From positions 1 to 64,000 of the forward strand of contig JAUXWS010000059.1 in assembly GCA_030685015.1 (NCBI GenBank): a DNA stretch of 64,000 bases, given 5' to 3'. Source of the stretch: a bacterium (GTDB taxonomy: Bacteria > CAIWAD01). The notes beneath the pieces are model-generated. The model did not search any database, was not told the DNA's origin, and was given only the letters and a program-made list of their open reading frames with translations. Below, piece by piece: positions 25,600 through 33,859 of this stretch. The number at the start of each line of letters is the position of its first letter. Positions within the stretch are counted from its first letter, which is position 1. The position numbers and the translations under genes are program-made.

Positions 25600-26180
25600 T
25601 GCAGATCCTGTTCGGCCAGCACAAGGGGCGCCGCCTGAAGACGCCGCCCGATGAGCGCATCCGACCCACCACGGGGCGCATGCGCGACTGGTTGGGCAAC
25701 GTCCTGCGCGACCACTTCCCCGAGTCCATGGTACTGGACCTCTTTGCCGGCTGCGGGGGCTTGGGTCTGCTCGCCCTCAGCATGGGGGCCCGGCAGGTCA
25801 CCTTTGTAGATCGGGCGCCGCTGGCCGTGCGGCTGATAGAACACAACCTGCGCCATCTTGGCGAGGAGTCCACCGGGGTCGTCCTGCGCCTTGAGGTCGG
25901 CAGCTTCCTGCGGCGCCGTCCGACCCAGCGCTGGGACGTGATTTTTGTCGACCCTCCGTATGACGAAACGGACTATCCACGACTGATGACAGCCCTTGGC
26001 CAAGCCGATATCCTGACCAACAAAGGACTGCTGGTGGTGGAGCACCCGTCGCAGCTGAAGCCAGCGGCCGAAGGATTGATTTTGTTGAGGGCCAAGGCTT
26101 TTGGGCGCAGCACGATCAGCCTCTTTCAACAAAGGCGGGAACCGGGCGACGGATCCGCAGATCCTCATCGACCGGATTGA
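25599..26180 (+). CDS. rsmD: RsmD family 16S rRNA (guanine-N2)-methyltransferase
   Basis: A 193-residue Rossmann methyltransferase. Motif I is DLFAGCGGLGLLALSMGA, and motif IV VFVDPPYDE (read IFVDPPYDE) is the N2-guanine catalytic loop. The N-terminus 'GQHKGRRLKTPPDERIRPTTGRMRDWLGNVL' is the RsmD signature. It modifies G966 of 16S rRNA in E. coli. The ATG at 25599 overlaps the preceding stop (TGATG). Its C-terminal 25 residues overlap the start of the HDOD-GGDEF gene in another frame. Confidence 0.92.
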   Translation: MQILFGQHKGRRLKTPPDERIRPTTGRMRDWLGNVLRDHFPESMVLDLFAGCGGLGLLALSMGARQVTFVDRAPLAVRLIEHNLRHLGEESTGVVLRLEVGSFLRRRPTQRWDVIFVDPPYDETDYPRLMTALGQADILTNKGLLVVEHPSQLKPAAEGLILLRAKAFGRSTISLFQQRREPGDGSADPHRPD

Positions 26181-27660
26181 CGATCTCCCCTCCCTTTCGC
26201 CCGTCATCAACCGGGTCACCCAGCTCATCAACAGCGGGGACTCCCAGGCCAAACAAGTGGCCGAGCTGATCGGCGCCGACCCGGCCCTTTCCTCGCGCAT
26301 CCTCAAGGTGGTCAACTCCGCCTTCTACGGCCTGCAGCACCAGGTGAGCAGCATCCAGCGGGCGGTGGTCATTCTCGGCTTCGACACGGTGCAATCCATC
26401 GTCATCTCGGCCGGCGTGGTGGACGTCATGTTCAAGACGGGCACGGCGCTGCATGACATGCGGATCATCTGGGAACGTAGCCTGTTCTCCGCCGTGACGG
26501 CACGCAAGATCGCCCAGGTCCTGGGTCGTCCGCCTCTGGACGAGTGCTTCATGGCAGCCCTGCTCATGGACGTGGGCATGCTGGCCCAACTCAAGCTGCA
26601 CGGCGAGACCTATGCCCAGGTGATCCACGACGAGGTGGCGGGCGGGCAGGACATCGTGCTGGCGGAAGTGCAGGACTTCGCCGTGTCGCACGAACGCCTG
26701 GGACAGTGTCTGCTCGAGCGTTGGGACATCCCGGACCTGCTCTCCCGACCCATCCTTTATCACCACGACCTGGCCGGCAGCGAGGGCGAGCCCGAGGATG
26801 TGCGCGCCATCTGCCGCGTGGTGCACCTGGCCCGGCAGGCCGCCAACATCTTCTACAGCCCGGCCAAAGGGGCGGCGATCGCCGACTACAAAGTGAAGGC
26901 CGCCCGCATGATCTCGATGAGTCCCGGCGAGGTGGACGAGTTCTTCCGCTCCATCCGAGAAGAGGTGTTGGATGTTGCCCGGCAATACGGGCTGGACCTG
27001 CCGGGACTGAAGAGCTACACGGAGATCCTGGACGTGGCCAACCAGGAGCTGACCCAAATCAACAAGACCTACGAGCAGCTCAATCGGGAGCTGGCCACGG
27101 CGCGCCGGCAGGCCGAGGAGCTGGCGCACAGCCTGAAGGCGGCCAACGAGAAGCTGCAGCGGATGGCCTCCGTGGACGAGCTGACCGGGCTCTTCAACCG
27201 CCGCTACTTCGACGAGTTCTTCAGCCGGGAGTTCACCCGCTGCCAACGCTACAAGCGCCCCTTGGCCTGCATCATCATCGACATCGACCACTTCAAGAGA
27301 GTCAACGACACCTATGGGCATCAGCAGGGGGACGAGGTCCTGCGCGAACTGGGCGAGCGCCTGCTGGCCCTGCTGCGCGGATCGGATGTGGCAGTGCGAT
27401 ACGGCGGGGAGGAGTTCGTCGTGCTCCTGCCGGAAACGGGCCTTTACGCGGCGCGGGTCGCCGGAGAGAAGATCCGTCGCGCCGTGGCGGTGGAGCCCTT
27501 CCGCCATGTGTCGGGGCAGGGCTTGCCCATCACCATCAGTCTGGGCATCGCCGTCTACGATGGCAGCTCGGGCGCCCAGACCCCGGAGGAGCTGCTCAAG
27601 CGCGCCGACACCCTGCTCTACAAGGCCAAGGCGGACGGCCGCAACCGCTGCTGTTTCTGA
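26101..27660 (+). CDS. HDOD-GGDEF protein, predicted diguanylate cyclase
   Basis: A 519-residue signalling protein. Residues about 20-225 form an HDOD domain ('LPSLSPVINRVTQLIN', 'DPALSSRILKVVNSAFYG', 'AVVILGFDTVQSIVIS'); 300-350 is a coiled coil; 355-515 is a GGDEF domain with 'DELTGLFNRRYFDEFF', the metal-binding 'DIDHFKRVNDTYGHQQGDEVL' and an intact active site GGEEF, so it should make cyclic di-GMP. The start is the TTG at 26101, which overlaps rsmD by 80 bases; no ATG or GTG lies nearer the homology, so the exact start is uncertain. It converges on the cysteine synthase-like gene 12 bases away. Confidence 0.9.
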   Translation: MGAARSASFNKGGNRATDPQILIDRIDDLPSLSPVINRVTQLINSGDSQAKQVAELIGADPALSSRILKVVNSAFYGLQHQVSSIQRAVVILGFDTVQSIVISAGVVDVMFKTGTALHDMRIIWERSLFSAVTARKIAQVLGRPPLDECFMAALLMDVGMLAQLKLHGETYAQVIHDEVAGGQDIVLAEVQDFAVSHERLGQCLLERWDIPDLLSRPILYHHDLAGSEGEPEDVRAICRVVHLARQAANIFYSPAKGAAIADYKVKAARMISMSPGEVDEFFRSIREEVLDVARQYGLDLPGLKSYTEILDVANQELTQINKTYEQLNRELATARRQAEELAHSLKAANEKLQRMASVDELTGLFNRRYFDEFFSREFTRCQRYKRPLACIIIDIDHFKRVNDTYGHQQGDEVLRELGERLLALLRGSDVAVRYGGEEFVVLLPETGLYAARVAGEKIRRAVAVEPFRHVSGQGLPITISLGIAVYDGSSGAQTPEELLKRADTLLYKAKADGRNRCCF

Positions 27661-27672
27661 GTGCCGCCCCGC

Positions 27673-28659
27673 TCAGGGGAAGACCGCCTCGGGATCATAA
27701 CCGTTGGCGCACATCCAGTCATCGTCGAGGAACTTGCTCAGGTAGCGCTCGGCGCTGTCGCAGAGCACCACCACGACCGTCTGTTCCCTGGTCATGGTGC
27801 GGGCCGCGCGGCGGGCGGCAGCGAGGATGGTGCCGCTGCTGCCGCCCACCAGGATGCCCTCCTCGCGAATGATGCGGCGGGCCCAGTGGAAACTCTCGGC
27901 GTCGCGGATCTCATGCACCTCGTCCACGACACCCAGGTTGAGAGTGTCGGGCTTGTAGTCCAGGCCGATGCCCTCCACTTGATAAGGCCCCCCCTCCACC
28001 AGGTCGCCCGTGTCGAAGAAGCGCTTCAGGCTGCTGCCCGCCGGATCCGCGCCAATGATGCGGATGGCCGGGTTCCTCTCCTTGAGGAAGAGGCCGCTGC
28101 CGCTGATGGTGCCGCCTGTCCCCATGCCCATCACGAAGGCGTCCACCCGCCCATCCGTGTCACGCCAGATCTCCGGCCCCGTCAAGCGATAGTGGCAGTC
28201 CGGATTGGCCTGGTTGCTGAACTGGCCGGCCAGGGCCGCACCGGGCGTCTCCGCCGCGATGCGTTCCGCCACCCCCGAGTAGCTCTCAGGGTGGTCGTGG
28301 GGCAGCTCCGTGCGGGTGCGGATGACGGTGGCCCCGAAGGCGCGCAGCATCAGTTCGCGCTCCCGGCTCATCTTCTCCGGCATCACGATCACGCAGCGGT
28401 AGCCCCGCTGGGCGCAAACCATGGCCAAACCGATCCCCGTGTTGCCGCTGGTGCCCTCCACCACGGTGCCACCCGGCTTGAGCAGTCCGCGCCGCTCCAG
28501 ATCGTCCACCAGGGCCACGGCCACCCTGTCCTTGACGCTGCCGGTGGGTCCGAAACGTTCCACCTTGGCCAGGAAGACAGGGGCCAAGTCCGCGCAGACG
28601 CGGTTGAGTCGCACCAGGGGCGTGTTGTTGGCCAGGGAGAGGATGGAGTCGTGGATCAT
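27673..28659 (-). CDS. PLP-dependent cysteine synthase / cystathionine beta-synthase family protein
   Basis: A 328-residue fold-type II PLP enzyme. Lys43 in GPTGSVKDR binds PLP, GTSGNTG (about 69-75) binds its phosphate, and 'GMGTGGTISGSG' and 'VLCDSAERYLSK' complete the active site. It makes cysteine from O-acetylserine or cystathionine from serine; there is no C-terminal CBS domain. The ATG overlaps the upstream SpoIID stop (ATGA). A longer in-frame extension upstream has no homology and lies antisense to SpoIID coding sequence. Confidence 0.93.
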   Translation of the reverse strand: MIHDSILSLANNTPLVRLNRVCADLAPVFLAKVERFGPTGSVKDRVAVALVDDLERRGLLKPGGTVVEGTSGNTGIGLAMVCAQRGYRCVIVMPEKMSRERELMLRAFGATVIRTRTELPHDHPESYSGVAERIAAETPGAALAGQFSNQANPDCHYRLTGPEIWRDTDGRVDAFVMGMGTGGTISGSGLFLKERNPAIRIIGADPAGSSLKRFFDTGDLVEGGPYQVEGIGLDYKPDTLNLGVVDEVHEIRDAESFHWARRIIREEGILVGGSSGTILAAARRAARTMTREQTVVVVLCDSAERYLSKFLDDDWMCANGYDPEAVFP

Positions 28660-30269
28660 GGGGCCTCCGCTTGTCTGATCGCCACCAGCGCGGTGTGCGG
28701 ATAGTAATGGGCCAGGATCTCCCGCCAGGGGCGACCCTCCAGCGCCATGCGCGTGGCGCCCAACTGGCAAAGGCCCACGCCGTGGCCCCAGCCCTTGCCG
28801 CGGATCAGCAGCGTGTCCCCCTCCCAGTCCAGCACGATGGCCGCGCTGTAGAGGCAGGTGGCGGACAGGGCGAGGCGAATGGCCAGCTCCTTGCCCAGGG
28901 TGAAGTCCCCGGCATCGGTGCGGACGAGCAGCCGGCGCAGGCGGCCGGAGGCGCCGCGCTCCAGGGGCGTCAGATCCAACAAGCGCCGGAAGGCTTTCCC
29001 GGTCGTGCGGCGGATGTGGGCGGCCGCCTCGTCGCGGGTAAGCTCGACGCGCCAGCGGTAGAAGCCGTCGCTGAAAGCCAGGCCGGGTGGCAGCTTGAAC
29101 TCCTCGGTGTTGCACCAGACGGACTCGGCCGCCAGGATCCAGTCCCGCCACGCCTCTTCGCTGGCCGGCCGCACAAAGCCGGGATCCGGCACGCAGGTAT
29201 CCCGGAAGCTTGGGAGGTAGGGCACCGCCTGGTCCTCCCAGACGTGCTCGTAGGCTTCCACGATGCCGCCGCAGCTCTTGGAGTAGCGGGCGTCGCACAC
29301 GCGGCCGGCGTGGGTCAGCACCACTCCCCGCGTGTCCTGGGCCGCCTCATCGCTCGCGGCGGCGATGGCGCCGCAGCCGCGGAAGCACTGGCAATGGTCG
29401 TCGGCGCAGATGTCGAAAGGCTCCCCGGCGTGATGGCGGCCGCGGGTGGCGAGCAGGGTGCTGCGCGCCGCCACCGTCTGGGCCCGCAAGAGGTCGGGCG
29501 GCGAGTCCGCCGTCATCTCCGAGGAGTTGACACTGGCCAGGTAGCGCTCGAGGTCCAATTCGTTGATGAGGCCGATCCGCCCCGACGGCTCGATCCACGC
29601 CTCCAGCGTGTCCTCGTAGGCCAGCGTCTCGCGGTGATCCCAGTGGAAGCCGATGCCGACCCGCACCTCGCCAACCCGCGCTGCTTCGCCCTGCGGCACG
29701 AGGAAACGGAGGGGACCCGCCGCCTCCACGCGGCGCCCGTCCTTGTCGCACAAGGCCAACGTGCCCTCCGCCGCCAGCACCGTCCACCGACAGCGGGCCG
29801 GGGCCTGGAGGTGCCAGAGGGGCGGGTCGATTCCAGCGGTGCGGGTCGGCAGGTCGCCCAGGGCCCTTCGCACCCGCTCGAGGAGCGGGTCGTCCCCTGG
29901 CCACGGCTGCTCGCGGAGCATGTGCTCGCCGGGCTGGGCGGCGCAGGGCTCACCCAGGGGAAGGGCCAGCAGCCACGTGGCTGGCGCGGTCGCCAGCGGC
30001 CAGGCGGCGCCCCGGGCATGGGCGCGCAGCTCGACGGCCAGACCTGCCCGCCTGAGCTGGTCGGCGGCCTCCTCGGCCAGAGGCAGGTCGGCGCACTCCA
30101 GAACTTTGATGGCTTGCTGGATCTGTCCCGTGCGAGTTGCGGAGCACGCCAAGCGCCAGTCGCCGGACAGCGGCCAATCCCGGCCGTCACTCCAGGCCCG
30201 TGTGCCGGCCGGGAGCCTTAGCTGGACATCCTCGCGCTGGTGCAGAAAGCCGATGCGGACGCGCTCCAT
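28656..30269 (-). CDS. SpoIID/LytB-domain protein
   Basis: A 537-residue protein with the SpoIID/LytB domain, a peptidoglycan glycan-strand-cleaving fold (lytic transglycosylase in SpoIID). Signature parts: 'INELDLERYLASVNSSEMTADSPPDLLRAQTVAARSTLLAT' (about 240-280), 'QCFRGC', 'VCDARYSKSCGGIVE', 'GKGWGHGVGLCQLGATRMALEGRPWREILAHYYPHTAL' at the C-terminus. No signal peptide is seen on the chosen start, which is odd for a cell-wall enzyme. The ATG at 30269 is preceded by AGGTGAG. Confidence 0.88.
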   Translation of the reverse strand: MERVRIGFLHQREDVQLRLPAGTRAWSDGRDWPLSGDWRLACSATRTGQIQQAIKVLECADLPLAEEAADQLRRAGLAVELRAHARGAAWPLATAPATWLLALPLGEPCAAQPGEHMLREQPWPGDDPLLERVRRALGDLPTRTAGIDPPLWHLQAPARCRWTVLAAEGTLALCDKDGRRVEAAGPLRFLVPQGEAARVGEVRVGIGFHWDHRETLAYEDTLEAWIEPSGRIGLINELDLERYLASVNSSEMTADSPPDLLRAQTVAARSTLLATRGRHHAGEPFDICADDHCQCFRGCGAIAAASDEAAQDTRGVVLTHAGRVCDARYSKSCGGIVEAYEHVWEDQAVPYLPSFRDTCVPDPGFVRPASEEAWRDWILAAESVWCNTEEFKLPPGLAFSDGFYRWRVELTRDEAAAHIRRTTGKAFRRLLDLTPLERGASGRLRRLLVRTDAGDFTLGKELAIRLALSATCLYSAAIVLDWEGDTLLIRGKGWGHGVGLCQLGATRMALEGRPWREILAHYYPHTALVAIRQAEAP

Positions 30270-30347
30270 GCTCACCTGTTCATTATGGATCAAGGCAGGA
30301 ATCCGTGGCGGGAAGGTAGCAGTTGCCCCGGCGCGCCGGCCGCGCCA

Positions 30348-30995
30348 TCAGCTTCCCGGCGGCGTGGGCCACTGCAGAAGGCCGTAGCCCAGCAGGTTGA
30401 CGGCGCCGTGGATCAGGATGCCGGGCAGCAGGGAGCCGCTGCGCTCGCGCAGGAGGCCCAGCAGCAGTCCCAGCAGGAGGAGGGAGGGAAAGGCCCAGGG
30501 ATTTGCGTGTGACACGGCGAACAGCAGGGCCGGGACCGCCACCGCCCCGCGCGGGAAGTGGCGCTTCCACAGCCAGGGAAGCAAGCCGCGGAAGAAGATC
30601 TCCTCCATGATGGGCGCCACGATCAACAAGGATGCGCCGATGAGCAGGGCTTCGGCCGGGCTGCCGGGCACGAGGGCCTGGCGGAGGGTCTCCTCCAGGT
30701 CGGATGGCATGGGAAACAGGTGGTTGACAAGCAGGGCGACAAGGGCGTGCAGCACGGCCGCCAGCGGCGCCAGCAGGACGGCGCCCAGCAGCCAATTCCG
30801 CGGGAGGCGGGGAAAGGGCAGGATCTCCGGCCGCAGGATCGGCGGAGTGGCCAGCAGGGCGGGCAGGCCCAGCAACAGCTCCGCGAACAGGACGCCCAGG
30901 CGGCTGCCGATGGGACCGCTGCCTGCGGCGGGCAGAATGAGCAGCCCGGCCCAGGGGATGAGCCACACGGCGGGCGGAAGGTCAGGGCGCGCCAT
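30348..30995 (-). CDS. CPBP-family intramembrane glutamic endopeptidase (CAAX protease-like)
   Basis: A 215-residue integral membrane protein with about six hydrophobic segments and the three conserved motifs of the ABI/CPBP family: EEIFFRG (about 131-137), FAVSHANPW (about 157-166) and HGAVNLLG near the end. The paired Glu and two His form the active site in Rce1-like proteases. Its ATG overlaps the end of the SpoU methyltransferase gene by 14 bases. Substrate unknown. Confidence 0.9.
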   Translation of the reverse strand: MARPDLPPAVWLIPWAGLLILPAAGSGPIGSRLGVLFAELLLGLPALLATPPILRPEILPFPRLPRNWLLGAVLLAPLAAVLHALVALLVNHLFPMPSDLEETLRQALVPGSPAEALLIGASLLIVAPIMEEIFFRGLLPWLWKRHFPRGAVAVPALLFAVSHANPWAFPSLLLLGLLLGLLRERSGSLLPGILIHGAVNLLGYGLLQWPTPPGS

Positions 30996-31728
30996 GCCGG
31001 GCCAACCATTGCTGCCAGGCGCAGATGGCCAAGGCGTGTCCCACGTTCAGGCTCTCCGCCTGTCCGGCGCCGGGGATGCGCAAACGGCCGGCGAGCAGCT
31101 CCGCCGGCAGGCGCAGGCCATGGCTTTCGCTCCCCAGGACGAGCACCTCTCCCTCTTGGAAGAGGTGTTCGTGGAGGGGCCGGTCGCCGCCGGCGTCCAG
31201 ACCCAGCAGACGGACTCCTTGCTCTCTGGCCCACGCCGCGAAGTCCGCCGGCTCCCACACACGGCAATCCGCCAGATGGAAGACGGCGCCCATGCCCGCC
31301 CGGATGCCGCGCGGACTCCAGGGATCGGCGCAGGGCGCCAGCAGCCAGACGCGGTCGAGGCCGAACCACAGGGCGGTGCGCAGCATGGTCCCCAGATTGC
31401 CAGGATCCTGCACGCCGTCGAACACCACCCGGGGCGGGGATCGATCCGGTGGCGACCGCCGGGGCATGGGGCCGGCCAGCAGAAGGCCCTCCGGATGCGG
31501 TTGGTCCGCCAGGCGTGACAACTCGTGGGGGCGCGGGCGACGCAGGCGATCCTCGCGATCGGCCCGCTGCCAGACATCCTCGCCCAGCAGACCCTTCAAT
31601 TCAGGTTCGAGTTCTTCCCCGACCAGGATCAGGTCAGGCCAGGCTCCGGCCCGCAGGTACTCCACCGCGCACTTGATGCCCGGCACCAGCACACAGCCCG
31701 CCTCGCTCCGGCCGGCCGGCCGCAGCAA
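30982..31728 (-). CDS. SpoU (TrmH) family RNA 2'-O-methyltransferase, start uncertain
   Basis: A SPOUT-fold methyltransferase with the three motifs: 'VVFDGVQDPGNLGTMLRTALWFGLD', 'VLVLGSESHGL' and 'IPGAGQAESLNVGHALAICAW'. It adds 2'-O-methyl groups to tRNA or rRNA. The listed start is a TTG at 31728 (248 residues). The same frame continues upstream and encodes RRLAKNEFLSLGALLRPAGR, which looks like the normal N-terminus of this family, but no ATG, GTG or TTG is found before the frame closes, so either a rare start codon is used or the 5' end is damaged. Confidence 0.88.
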   Translation of the reverse strand: MLRPAGRSEAGCVLVPGIKCAVEYLRAGAWPDLILVGEELEPELKGLLGEDVWQRADREDRLRRPRPHELSRLADQPHPEGLLLAGPMPRRSPPDRSPPRVVFDGVQDPGNLGTMLRTALWFGLDRVWLLAPCADPWSPRGIRAGMGAVFHLADCRVWEPADFAAWAREQGVRLLGLDAGGDRPLHEHLFQEGEVLVLGSESHGLRLPAELLAGRLRIPGAGQAESLNVGHALAICAWQQWLARHGAP

Positions 31729-31819
31729 CGCACCCAGGGACAGGAATTCGTTCTTGGCAAGACGACGCAGATGGCACCTCCGCCGGATGCGCCGGCGTCG
31801 TGGTCAGGGCACGCTCGGG

Positions 31820-32284
31820 CTAAAGGTCCAGAAAATCCCGCTCCGCCTCCGCGAAGCCCAGGATGACCGCTTCGGGCGTTGCCTGCTCCGCGAGGCGCTG
31901 GCAGAGGCCGTGGCGGGCCAGGCGGGAAATGCGCGCCAGCAGTTTGAGATGGCCGCCCGAATTGCCCGGCGGACTAAGCAGCAGGAGAACGAGCCGGGCC
32001 GGGCCATCGGGCGCACCGAAATCGACGCCATTGTCGAAGAGTCCGGCCGCCACCAGGCCCTCGGGCAAGAGCAGGCAATTGCAATGGGGAATGGCCACCC
32101 CGGCGCCGATGCCGGTGGCATACTCCCGCTCCCGTTCCAGGACCAGGGGCAGGGCCCGCTCCGGTTCCTTCAGCGCGCCGGTCGCGGCCAGCAGCTGCAC
32201 AAGCTGTCTGATGGCATGGCTGGCGTCGGCGGCCTTGGCGCCGACCAGGACGTGTTCGGGTCGCAAAAGCTGGGAGAACTTCAT
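31820..32284 (-). CDS. PTS EIIA-type (PtsN-like) protein
   Basis: A 154-residue protein of the fructose/mannitol EIIA (PTS EIIA type 2) family. The phospho-acceptor His67 sits in GVAIPHC; 'ATGIGAGVAIPH' and 'LVLLLLSPPGNSGGHLKLLARISRL' match the family. Without sugar permease genes nearby it is more likely a regulatory PtsN-like protein than a sugar carrier. Start at 32284; it is divergent from cutA, 83 bases away. Confidence 0.85.
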   Translation of the reverse strand: MKFSQLLRPEHVLVGAKAADASHAIRQLVQLLAATGALKEPERALPLVLEREREYATGIGAGVAIPHCNCLLLPEGLVAAGLFDNGVDFGAPDGPARLVLLLLSPPGNSGGHLKLLARISRLARHGLCQRLAEQATPEAVILGFAEAERDFLDL

Positions 32285-32367
32285 GCCGACGCTTCCTTCG
32301 ATGATGTGAAATTAGGAAACGACCTTGAGGATGAAGAGGCGGCGGACCAGCCACATGAGGATGGATC

Positions 32368-32703
32368 ATGAGAGGAATGCGGATCGTGCTGACCACGGTG
32401 GGCAGCGCCCGCCAGGGCAAGGACATGGCGCGGCAGCTGGTGGAGGAGGGCCTGGCCGCCTGCGTGACACTGCAGCCGGGCTGTGTCTCGATCTATCCAT
32501 GGGAGGGCCGGCTGGAGGAGGAGCCGGAGTGCCTCATGTTCATCAAGACCGTGGATGAGCGGCTGGAGGCGCTGGAGCAGCGCCTGTCCGCCATCCACCC
32601 CTATGAACTGCCGGAATTCGTGGCACTGGAGCCCGCCGCGGTGGGCGAGGCCTACCTGGCCTGGGTCCAGTCGCTCTGCCAGGAAAAGCCGCTTGACGAT
32701 TGA
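32368..32703 (+). CDS. cutA: Divalent-cation tolerance protein CutA
   Basis: A 111-residue CutA1 trimer-forming protein: 'RIVLTTVGSARQGKDMARQLVEEGLAACVTLQPGCVSIYPWEGRLEEEPECLMFIKT' and 'AIHPYELPEFVALE'. Members bind copper and other ions; the physiological role is unclear. The start is at 32368, or possibly the ATG three codons on, which has GAGAGGA immediately upstream. The following MarR gene's promoter overlaps the cutA stop. Confidence 0.93.
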   Translation: MRGMRIVLTTVGSARQGKDMARQLVEEGLAACVTLQPGCVSIYPWEGRLEEEPECLMFIKTVDERLEALEQRLSAIHPYELPEFVALEPAAVGEAYLAWVQSLCQEKPLDD

Positions 32704-32732
32704 TTGCAGGAAAAGTTTCGGCTCTTTATATT
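32704..32732 (+). promoter_or_regulatory. Predicted promoter giving a leaderless marR transcript
   Basis: TTGCAG (32704-32709) and TATATT (32727-32732) are 17 bases apart. The expected transcription start, about 7 bases after the -10 box, coincides with the A of the ATG at 32739, and no Shine-Dalgarno lies before that ATG. Confidence 0.55.
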
Positions 32733-32738
32733 TCACCC

Positions 32739-33404
32739 ATGAAAGCAAAATCACCCTCAGAAGCCCAGGTGACGGCCTTCCAGCACTTGATGGACCAGTT
32801 CACCCTGCTGACGGACCGCGCCAACTTCGTCCGGCAGCGCTGCAGCGGCTTGGGCCGGATGGAGTGCCTCACCCTTCAGTTGCTTGAGCGTTTCCGCCAA
32901 AACAAACCGGAGATCCGCCGCCGCATCGCCCTGCGCCAGCTGTCGTCCACGGAGGAGAACCAGCATCTGCCGCGCTGCATGCGCCAGAGCTACCGAGATG
33001 GCATGCTGCGCAAGGAACAGCTGGAAACGCTGCCCCGGGACATGTCCATGAAAGCGCTGGCCGATGAGATTGGAGTGGCTTGCAGCCGCATGACGCGCAT
33101 CGGCGACACCCTCTCCGACGAGCGCGATTCACTGTCCGGCGCCATGCGCGGCAAGGGCCTGATTCATCGCGAGCCCTCTTCGGACGACCGCCGGGTCATT
33201 CTCATCCGCATCACGGACGAGGGTTCGGCCCGGGTGCGCAGCCAGATGGGCCATGCCGGACGCATCACCCGCAAGCTGATTGAGCAGATCCCCCCCGCTG
33301 AACGGGAGCTGGTGAGGAAAGGCATGGAGACCTATCTCGCCGCCCTGGAGAACATCCTGCCCATGATGTTGGAGACAGCGGGCGGTGAACCAGAGGAATG
33401 CTGA
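32739..33404 (+). CDS. MarR-family transcriptional regulator
   Basis: A 221-residue winged-helix regulator, longer than usual (about 150). The C-terminal half has the MarR core: 'MSMKALADEIGVACSRMTRIGDTL' (recognition helix) and the wing 'LIHREPSSDDRRVILIRITDEG'. The N-terminal 100 residues are Arg-rich and helical, without a recognised domain. The ATG at 32739 is chosen from the promoter position; an in-frame ATT/ATG further up lies inside cutA. Thioredoxin follows 25 bases after the stop, so a link with redox or stress response is possible. Confidence 0.82.
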   Translation: MKAKSPSEAQVTAFQHLMDQFTLLTDRANFVRQRCSGLGRMECLTLQLLERFRQNKPEIRRRIALRQLSSTEENQHLPRCMRQSYRDGMLRKEQLETLPRDMSMKALADEIGVACSRMTRIGDTLSDERDSLSGAMRGKGLIHREPSSDDRRVILIRITDEGSARVRSQMGHAGRITRKLIEQIPPAERELVRKGMETYLAALENILPMMLETAGGEPEEC

Positions 33405-33429
33405 CAGAGCCAATCCATAAGGAGATCCA

Positions 33430-33744
33430 ATGAGCATCATCAAACTGGACGAAAGCAATTTCCAGGGCACGGTTGACAGTGGCCTGACCCTGGTGGATTT
33501 CTGGGCCGAGTGGTGCGGACCCTGCCGCATGCTGGCACCCGTGCTGGAGAAGGTGGCGGCCACGCCGGACCTGGGCGCCAGGGTCGGCAAGGTCAATGTG
33601 GACGAGAACCAGGCCCTTGCCTCGCGCTTCAACATCCGCGGCATCCCCACCATGATCCTGTTCAAGAACGGGCAACCGGTGGACCAGCTGGTGGGCATGA
33701 CGGGCGAGCAGAACATCCTGGACCTCATCTCCCGCAACAAGTAA
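33430..33744 (+). CDS. trxA: Thioredoxin
   Basis: A 104-residue thioredoxin with the active site WCGPC (Cys29, Cys32), 'VDFWAEWCGPCRMLAPVLEKVA', the cis-Pro motif 'GIPTMILFKNG' and 'GMTGEQNILDLI'. It reduces protein disulphides in the cytoplasm. An AAGGAG site precedes the ATG. It follows the MarR gene and precedes an outer-membrane protein that has its own start region. Confidence 0.96.
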   Translation: MSIIKLDESNFQGTVDSGLTLVDFWAEWCGPCRMLAPVLEKVAATPDLGARVGKVNVDENQALASRFNIRGIPTMILFKNGQPVDQLVGMTGEQNILDLISRNK

Positions 33745-33859
33745 CCCTACGCCGGGCGTCAGACCCCGTGGCGCCTGATGCGGCACATTTTCATTTGACT
33801 GCTGCATGTTCTCTCGGCGGGTGTCGATAATTGCGGCACCCAATGAGAGGAACAATCAA

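Noticed and set aside
28660-29298. 200-residue N-terminal extension of the cysteine synthase-like enzyme
   Set aside because: It is the out-of-frame reading of the SpoIID gene; homology begins at the ATG at 28659.
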